Assembly: GCA_946414805.1 (NCBI GenBank)
Contig: CAMKPZ010000003.1
Span: forward strand, 1-64,000
Direction of reading: 5' to 3'
Source of the DNA: an uncultured Bacteroidales bacterium
Lineage (GTDB): Bacteria > Bacteroidota > Bacteroidia > Bacteroidales > Paludibacteraceae
DNA: 64,000 bases
Part shown: in pieces, positions 59,334 through 64,000 of the stretch
How the letters are laid out: each line of letters starts with the position of its first letter
How positions within the stretch are numbered: the stretch's first letter is position 1
Made by a program: the position numbers and the translations under genes
Notes under the pieces: generated by a model
Databases searched by the model: none
What the model saw: the letters and a program-made list of their open reading frames with translations, nothing else
Told to the model about the DNA's origin: nothing

Positions 59334-60830
59334 ATGGCACTTCCATTTATGACCGCTGAAGAAGCGGCGGAATTGATCCAACATGGTGATGTCTTGGGCA
59401 TGGGTGGTTTTACCGCCACCGGTGTGCCCAAGGCAGTTCCTTTTGCGCTGGCACAGCGCGCAGAGAAACTGCACGCACAGGGCAAACCTTTCCGCGTAGG
59501 ACTGGAGACCGGTGCGTCGATGGGCGACAGCTGTGACGGTGCGCTGGCACGTGCCCACGCAGTCGAGTTCCGTACGCCGTATCAGTCCAACAAGTCCATG
59601 CGCGAGGAGATCAACGCCGAGGGTACGCATTATTTTGATATGCACCTGTCCCACATGGCGCAGGACCTGCGGTACGGTTTCCTTCCCAAACCCAACTGGG
59701 CGATTATCGAGGCGTCGTATGTAGGCGAGGACGGTACCATCGTGCCGGCTGCCGGAGTAGGTATCATGCCTACTATCTGCCGCATGGCGGATAAGATCAT
59801 CGTCGAGCTCAATGAGATGTTCCCTGCCACCATGCGCGGCATGCACGACCTCTATGAGCCCCTCGATCCTCCCTGCCGTCGCGAGATACCTATCTACAAA
59901 CCCTCCGACCGCTGCGGCTCCGACCATATCAAGGTCGATCCCGCTAAGATTGCGGCTGTCGTGAAGACCAACCGTCCGAACGAGATTGCCGCTTTCACGC
60001 CGGTAGATGCTACTACCGCCAATATCGGCGAGAACGTAGCTCTCTTCCTTGAGGCGGAGATGAAAGCCGGGCGTATCCCTGCGTCCTTCCTGCCCATCCA
60101 GAGCGGAGTAGGCAACGTAGCTAACGCCGTGCTTGGCGAACTGGGCAAGAACCCGCATATCCCGCCCTTTGAGATGTATTCCGAGGTGATTCAGGACTCC
60201 GTCGTGGACCTCATCAAAGCCGGCCACTGCAAGTTTGCTTCCGGCTGCTCCCTGCGTCTCGTGGAGAGCAAGATGGCGGAGGTGCTGGCGGACCTCGATT
60301 TCTACCGCGACAAACTCTTGCTCCGTCCGCAGGAGACATCGAACAGTCCGGAGGTGGCACGCCGTCTGGGTATCATCGCCATCAACACGGCGTTGGAGGC
60401 GGATATCTACGGTAACATCAACTCCACCCATGTCACGGGAACGAAGATGATGAACGGTATCGGCGGTTCGGGCGACTTCGCGCGCAACGCGTACCTTAGT
60501 ATATTCACGACCGCCTCGACGGCGAAGAACGGAGCTATCTCGTCTATCGTGCCGATGGTCACCCACCTCGACCACTCTGAGCACTCCGTCAAGGTCATCG
60601 TCACCGAGCAGGGGGTAGCGGATCTGCGCGGCAAGAGCCCGCGTCAGCGTGCCGAAGAGGTAATTAACAACTGCGTCGCACCCGAGTACAAGGAGATGCT
60701 CCGCGACTACCTCAAGTACGCCAAGCACGGCCAGACGCCGCATAACCTCTCCCTCGCGTTCGCTATGCATGAGGAGTTCCTCAAATCCGGTGATATGCGT
60801 AACACCAAGTGGGAAAATTATATCCGATAA
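59334..60830 (+). CDS. Acetyl-CoA hydrolase/transferase family (acetate or succinate CoA-transferase)
   Basis: The 498-residue protein belongs to the Cat1/AarC branch of family I CoA-transferases, which swap CoA between acetate, succinate or propionate. Motifs: GMGGFTATGVPKAVPFAL, EGTHYFDMHLSHMAQDLRYG, IQSGVGNVANAVL, NGIGGSGDFARNAYLSIF and VTEQGVADLRGKSPRQRAEE. In an anaerobe it would convert acyl-CoA ends of fermentation to acetate or succinate while saving CoA. Close linkage to the aldolase gene (gap two bases) fits a fermentative operon. Which pair of acids it uses is not readable. Confidence 0.9.
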   Translation: MALPFMTAEEAAELIQHGDVLGMGGFTATGVPKAVPFALAQRAEKLHAQGKPFRVGLETGASMGDSCDGALARAHAVEFRTPYQSNKSMREEINAEGTHYFDMHLSHMAQDLRYGFLPKPNWAIIEASYVGEDGTIVPAAGVGIMPTICRMADKIIVELNEMFPATMRGMHDLYEPLDPPCRREIPIYKPSDRCGSDHIKVDPAKIAAVVKTNRPNEIAAFTPVDATTANIGENVALFLEAEMKAGRIPASFLPIQSGVGNVANAVLGELGKNPHIPPFEMYSEVIQDSVVDLIKAGHCKFASGCSLRLVESKMAEVLADLDFYRDKLLLRPQETSNSPEVARRLGIIAINTALEADIYGNINSTHVTGTKMMNGIGGSGDFARNAYLSIFTTASTAKNGAISSIVPMVTHLDHSEHSVKVIVTEQGVADLRGKSPRQRAEEVINNCVAPEYKEMLRDYLKYAKHGQTPHNLSLAFAMHEEFLKSGDMRNTKWENYIR

Positions 60831-60843
60831 TCGGACAAAAGGA

Positions 60844-60999
60844 TCAGAGTTCGATCTTACCGATCTCTTCCTTGCATTCTTTGAGCAAAGCGGCTGCCTC
60901 AGCCGCTTTGCTCTTGTATTCGGCCATGCTCAGCGCTTCGGCTTGCTCCAGAGACTCGATAATCGTCTCTGCGCGTTGTATCTTCTCGTCGTAATTCAT
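60844..60999 (-). CDS. xseB: Exonuclease VII small subunit-like protein
   Basis: A 51-residue minus-strand gene from ATG 60999 to TGA 60844: MNYDEKIQRAETIIESLEQA, then EALSMAEYKSKAAEAAALLK, then ECKEEIGKIEL. The two-helix pattern (YDEKIQRAETIIESLE and ECKEEIGKIE) fits XseB, the small subunit of the single-strand exonuclease VII. It is at the short end of the family (usually 60-80). The large-subunit gene xseA is not next to it, which is unusual. It lies five bases before the sugar-phosphate transferase gene. Short length lowers confidence. Confidence 0.6.
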   Translation of the reverse strand: MNYDEKIQRAETIIESLEQAEALSMAEYKSKAAEAAALLKECKEEIGKIEL

Positions 61000-61003
61000 A
61001 AAA

Positions 61004-62275
61004 TCATTTCCCTTTTCCGCGGACGATCACACCCGCTGTGAATACCAGGATCTTCATGTCCAGCAATAGTGACATGTTCTCTACATACACGATATCGCAG
61101 TTCAGCCGCTCGATCATTTTCTCCATGGTATCGGTGTACCCTACGCGGATGGGACCCCAACTGGTCAGACCCGGACGAACTTTGTATAGCAGGCAGTAAT
61201 AAGGTGCTTCCTTCATGATCTGCCCGATGAAATATTCGCGCTCCGGACGGGGACCCACGATCGACATATCTCCGCGGAAGATATTCCATAGCTGCGGCAA
61301 CTCGTCCAGACGGTATTTGCGAAGCCAATGACCGATTTTGGTCACGCGCGGATCATTGTCCGCCGTCACTTGCGGTATGCCGTCCGACTCGGCATGGTCG
61401 ATCATCGTGCGGAACTTATAGATCCGGAAGGGGATACCGTATTTGCCGATACGCTCCTGACGGTAAATCACCGGTCCTTTCGAACTGCTCTTCACCAGGA
61501 GCGCAACCGTCGCTAACAACGGCGAGAGAAGAATCATTCCTGCTCCGGAAGCTACTAAATCAAAGGCGCGCTTGATACATAGTTCGCTATCGGTCATATG
61601 CTGCTCCGTGATCCGGATGAGTGACGGCCGGTCGATCTGACCGATACGAGCGGCACCGGTCAGCATGTCGTACACCCTCGGAACCATGCTTATCTCGCAG
61701 GACAACGGATAGAGCTCTGCTATGAGAGCGTATAGTTCGCGGTCGCTGTAGCCCTCCGGCAGATCGATGATCACCTCGTCCTGTTCGCCGGCGTTTAATT
61801 GCTTCGCTTCTGCCATCGAGTGGATCGTACGGGAACGCGAGAGACCTCTCCGACGGGAAAGCAGCGTGATAGTCAGACGAGGTATATAACTCAGTACGAA
61901 CTGCAAGCCGAAGAGCACGCCTAAGGAGGCTATATAGCGGTTGTAATCGGTCACTTTATCGTCAATAATGATAATAAAGAAGAACAGAAGGGAGATCACG
62001 GCGGCAGAGATAAAAGTCCGCAGCAACTCCCGCCATAAGGGCTTCTGGAAAGGACGGAGATAGTAGCCCGATAGATAGTAGATCGACAGACACACCATTG
62101 GATAGACAATCAGCGGCGGCCAGAAACTGAAAGCAGGAACCAGTATATCGTCCGCGCTCCATACTTTACCGTCATACACCAGCCATCGGAAGCCCAGAAA
62201 ACACAGCCACACCAACTCGCTGCTGATCAAATCAGCAGTCAGATAAGTCATCTGTTGTTTCCGTCTGAGTGTCAT
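61004..62275 (-). CDS. Polyprenyl glycosylphosphotransferase (WcaJ-like)
   Basis: A 423-residue inner-membrane enzyme that moves a sugar-1-phosphate onto undecaprenyl phosphate, the first step of capsule or exopolysaccharide repeat-unit synthesis. Four N-terminal membrane helices and a CoA-binding-like middle are followed by the catalytic domain: KRAFDLVASGAGMILLSPLL, YRQERIGKYGIPFRIYKFRT, RKYRLDELPQLWNIFRGDMS, IVGPRPEREYFIGQI and VRPGLTSWGPI. No other polysaccharide genes lie here, so the rest of the locus must be elsewhere. It is 8 bases downstream of tsaC. Confidence 0.9.
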   Translation of the reverse strand: MTLRRKQQMTYLTADLISSELVWLCFLGFRWLVYDGKVWSADDILVPAFSFWPPLIVYPMVCLSIYYLSGYYLRPFQKPLWRELLRTFISAAVISLLFFFIIIIDDKVTDYNRYIASLGVLFGLQFVLSYIPRLTITLLSRRRGLSRSRTIHSMAEAKQLNAGEQDEVIIDLPEGYSDRELYALIAELYPLSCEISMVPRVYDMLTGAARIGQIDRPSLIRITEQHMTDSELCIKRAFDLVASGAGMILLSPLLATVALLVKSSSKGPVIYRQERIGKYGIPFRIYKFRTMIDHAESDGIPQVTADNDPRVTKIGHWLRKYRLDELPQLWNIFRGDMSIVGPRPEREYFIGQIMKEAPYYCLLYKVRPGLTSWGPIRVGYTDTMEKMIERLNCDIVYVENMSLLLDMKILVFTAGVIVRGKGK

Positions 62276-62283
62276 TCGTAATT

Positions 62284-62913
62284 TTATTTTCGGATGATAA
62301 CGAACGTACCGTCGCTATTCACTTTGATGATCGAACTGGGTTCCTTGGGCTCCTCGTCCTCGCGACGGAAACGGCATACATAGTCGGCACCCTGCAGGAT
62401 CGCCTCTTCTATCTCGTGGAAGAAATGCGCCGTGGGATGACCGCTTATGTTCGCGGAGGTGGAGACGATCGGATGCTTCAACTGCTGGCATAGCGCCTTG
62501 CTGAAAGCCTCATCCGTGATACGGATACCTATACTCCCGTCGTCGGCGATCAGGTTCTGCGCCAGGTGCCGGGCGTTGGGATAGATGATCGTCAGCGGCT
62601 TCATCCTTCCGTCGTCACCCTGTAAACCGGTCTGTGTTCTGTCAGTGCAACGGTCTGTGCTCTGTAACAATATCTCTGCTGCCTCCGGCACATCTGCATA
62701 GTAGTTCAGTTTGGCGGCCGAATCAAGCAGAACCAACATCGATTTGCTGTCTTCGCGCTGCTTGAGCGCGTATATCTTGGCTACGGCCGCTTCGTTCGTG
62801 GCGTCGCATCCGATGCCCCAAACCGTGTCCGTAGGGTACACTATGATCCCTCCCTCGCGCAGCACACGCAGTGCCGCCTGCAGATCCTCTCTGTCGTATC
62901 TGTTCAAATCCAT
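62284..62913 (-). CDS. tsaC: Threonylcarbamoyl-AMP synthase
   Basis: The 209-residue YrdC/Sua5-family protein makes threonylcarbamoyl-AMP for the t6A modification of tRNAs reading ANN codons. Signatures: GGIIVYPTDTVWGIGCDA, ALKQREDSKSMLVLL and KHPIVSTSANISGHPTAHFF. It is the short form without the Sua5 C-terminal domain. Between SAAKLNYYADVPEAAEILL and IIYPNARHL an extra segment of about 20 residues (STDRCTDRTQTGLQGDDG) is encoded by a direct repeat of CGGTCTGTGYTCTGT (62630-62670). The neighbours suggest a run with the glycosylphosphotransferase. Confidence 0.9.
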   Translation of the reverse strand: MDLNRYDREDLQAALRVLREGGIIVYPTDTVWGIGCDATNEAAVAKIYALKQREDSKSMLVLLDSAAKLNYYADVPEAAEILLQSTDRCTDRTQTGLQGDDGRMKPLTIIYPNARHLAQNLIADDGSIGIRITDEAFSKALCQQLKHPIVSTSANISGHPTAHFFHEIEEAILQGADYVCRFRREDEEPKEPSSIIKVNSDGTFVIIRK

Positions 62914-62960
62914 TTGATGCTATCGGCTGTAAATTCACTGCCTTATATCCTAATCGGCTG

Positions 62961-62992
62961 CAAATTTACTGCTTTTTTCTGACATATGCAAG
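62961..62992 (-). promoter_or_regulatory. Bacteroidetes promoter for tsaC and the genes after it
   Basis: Minus-strand CTTG (62989-62992) and TAAATTTG (62961-62968). Confidence 0.7.
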
Positions 62993-63064
62993 AAAAATCT
63001 GACTTTTTATTTTGTCAAACAAAAATGACAATTTTAAGAATTATCTTAAAAAAGATCGTATAGA

Positions 63065-63096
63065 TTTGCGTATTTGCAAAAATTATTGTAATTTTG
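63065..63096 (+). promoter_or_regulatory. Bacteroidetes promoter for pckA
   Basis: TTTG 63065-63068 and TAATTTTG 63089-63096; 65-base leader. Confidence 0.7.
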
Positions 63097-63160
63097 TGCC
63101 GAAAATGAGTGCAAAGCACTCCGCGAGTACGTTCAAACAATTAAATTAACTATTTATACA

Positions 63161-64000
63161 ATGAAAAATTTGGATTTAACCAAGTATGGCATTACGGGCG
63201 CTACCGTAATCGCACACAACCCCTCCTACGAGTATCTCTTCGCAGAGGAGACCAAGCCTGAGTTGACCGGTTATGACAAAGGTCAGGAGACCGAGCTCGG
63301 CGCAGTTAACGTAATGACCGGTATCTACACCGGCCGTTCGCCTAAGGACAAATACATCGTTGATGACGCTCAGAGCCATGACAACGTATGGTGGACCACC
63401 GAGGGCTACAAGAACGACAACCACCCCATGTCCGAGGAGGTTTGGGCTAAGGTAAAAGAGCTGGCTATCAAAGAGCTTTCCAACAAGAACCTCTATGTAG
63501 TGGACGCTTTCTGCGGTGCGAACAAAGAGACCCGTCTGGCTGTCCGTTTCATCGTTGAGGTGGCTTGGCAGGCACACTTCGTAAAGAACATGTTCATTCA
63601 GCCGACCGAGGAAGAACTCGAGAACTTCGAGCCGAACTTCGTCATCTACAACGCTTCGAAAGCCAAAGTAGAGAACTACAAAGAGCTGGGTCTGAACTCC
63701 GAGACTTGCGTGGCATTCAACACCACTTCCCGTGAGCAGGTGATCATCAACACCTGGTACGGCGGCGAGATGAAGAAAGGTATGTTCTCGATGCAGAACT
63801 ACTACCTGCCTCTCCGCGGCATTGCTTCCATGCACTGCTCCGCAAACACCGACATGGAGGGCAAGAACACCGCTATCTTCTTCGGTCTCTCCGGAACCGG
63901 TAAGACCACTCTCTCCACCGACCCGAAGCGTCTCCTCATCGGTGACGACGAGCACGGATGGGACGACAAGGGCGTCTTCAACCTCGAGGGCGGATGCTAT
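63161..64000 (+). CDS. pckA: ATP-dependent phosphoenolpyruvate carboxykinase, 5' part
   Basis: ATG 63161 opens a frame that is still open at the window end (280 codons of about 535). It reads [20 protein letters not shown], then [40 protein letters not shown] and the kinase loop [13 protein letters not shown] followed by IGDDEHGW. The enzyme interconverts oxaloacetate and phosphoenolpyruvate; in fermenting Bacteroidetes it fixes CO2 toward succinate. Strong codon bias and its own promoter point to high expression. Confidence 0.97.
   Translation, partial: MKNLDLTKYGITGATVIAHNPSYEYLFAEETKPELTGYDKGQETELGAVNVMTGIYTGRSPKDKYIVDDAQSHDNVWWTTEGYKNDNHPMSEEVWAKVKELAIKELSNKNLYVVDAFCGANKETRLAVRFIVEVAWQAHFVKNMFIQPTEEELENFEPNFVIYNASKAKVENYKELGLNSETCVAFNTTSREQVIINTWYGGEMKKGMFSMQNYYLPLRGIASMHCSANTDMEGKNTAIFFGLSGTGKTTLSTDPKRLLIGDDEHGWDDKGVFNLEGGCY

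Noticed and set aside
59280..60770. Minus-strand open frame of 496 codons across the CoA-transferase gene
   Set aside because: Shadow of a highly biased coding strand. The plus product has all family motifs.

Overview
The window looks like chromosome of a member of the Bacteroidota, most likely an uncultured Bacteroidales. The evidence is a SusC/SusD pair, two large secreted proteins with short conserved C-terminal tails, a DUF5606 - Nif3-like - C4 zinc-ribbon gene set, and about 18 copies of the Bacteroidetes promoter (TTTG or TTG near -33, TAnnTTTG near -7, always about 32 bases end to end), on both strands. Shine-Dalgarno sites are mostly absent. No tRNA, rRNA, CRISPR array, transposase or integrase was found. 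Species cannot be assigned.

Layout. 1-785: a broken junction in which the first codons of an msrA gene run out of frame into a radical-SAM gene that lacks its cluster-binding N-terminus. 1052-6283: a small basic protein behind a long repeat-bearing leader, a frameshifted yjbR-like gene, and a run of small transport and enzyme genes (CDF efflux, methyltransferase, hydrolase, deleted nitroreductase remnant, acetyltransferase, BASS transporter). 6323-11855: VanX-like dipeptidase, nadA, corA, ksgA, a GtrA-like protein and a fucose-isomerase-like protein. 11915-17833: two divergent secreted proteins and a 52-residue peptide gene. 17956-28711: DUF5606, Nif3-like, zinc ribbon, CPBP protease, ileS, an AsmA-like protein and hsp20. 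28712-29612: a pyrimidine-rich, hairpin-rich intergenic region.

30145-43092 is a defence island. Its shell resembles LlaJI/BsuMI-type restriction systems: two cytosine-5 methyltransferases, an McrB-like motor, a DUF2357/PD-(D/E)XK nuclease subunit and a Vsr mismatch endonuclease. Inside the shell sits a tightly overlapping three-gene operon (31423-35307) of a double-GHKL histidine-kinase-like ATPase, a receiver-domain protein and a small caspase/CHAT-like protein. I regard this operon as the best candidate for an undescribed system: a phosphorelay-like sensor wired to a protease effector. An AlbA_2/RecG-like gene is a further insertion. 43156-46196 holds a Fic and a Doc toxin module bracketed by direct repeats and pieces of another vsr gene.

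46232-64000 returns to core and nutrient genes: an M3 peptidase, TonB receptor, SusC/SusD/lipoprotein operon, class II aldolase, CoA-transferase, a short xseB-like gene, a sugar-phosphate transferase, tsaC and the start of pckA.

Two window-wide patterns stand out. First, four unrelated leaders each carry exactly four tandem copies of an 11-base unit; the spacing is the same but the unit sequence differs at each locus. Second, many housekeeping genes (ileS, ksgA, nadA, tsaC, the TonB receptor and others) carry short tandem repeats of 7, 8 or 24 bases inside the reading frame without breaking it, and the same repeat families also lie between genes.
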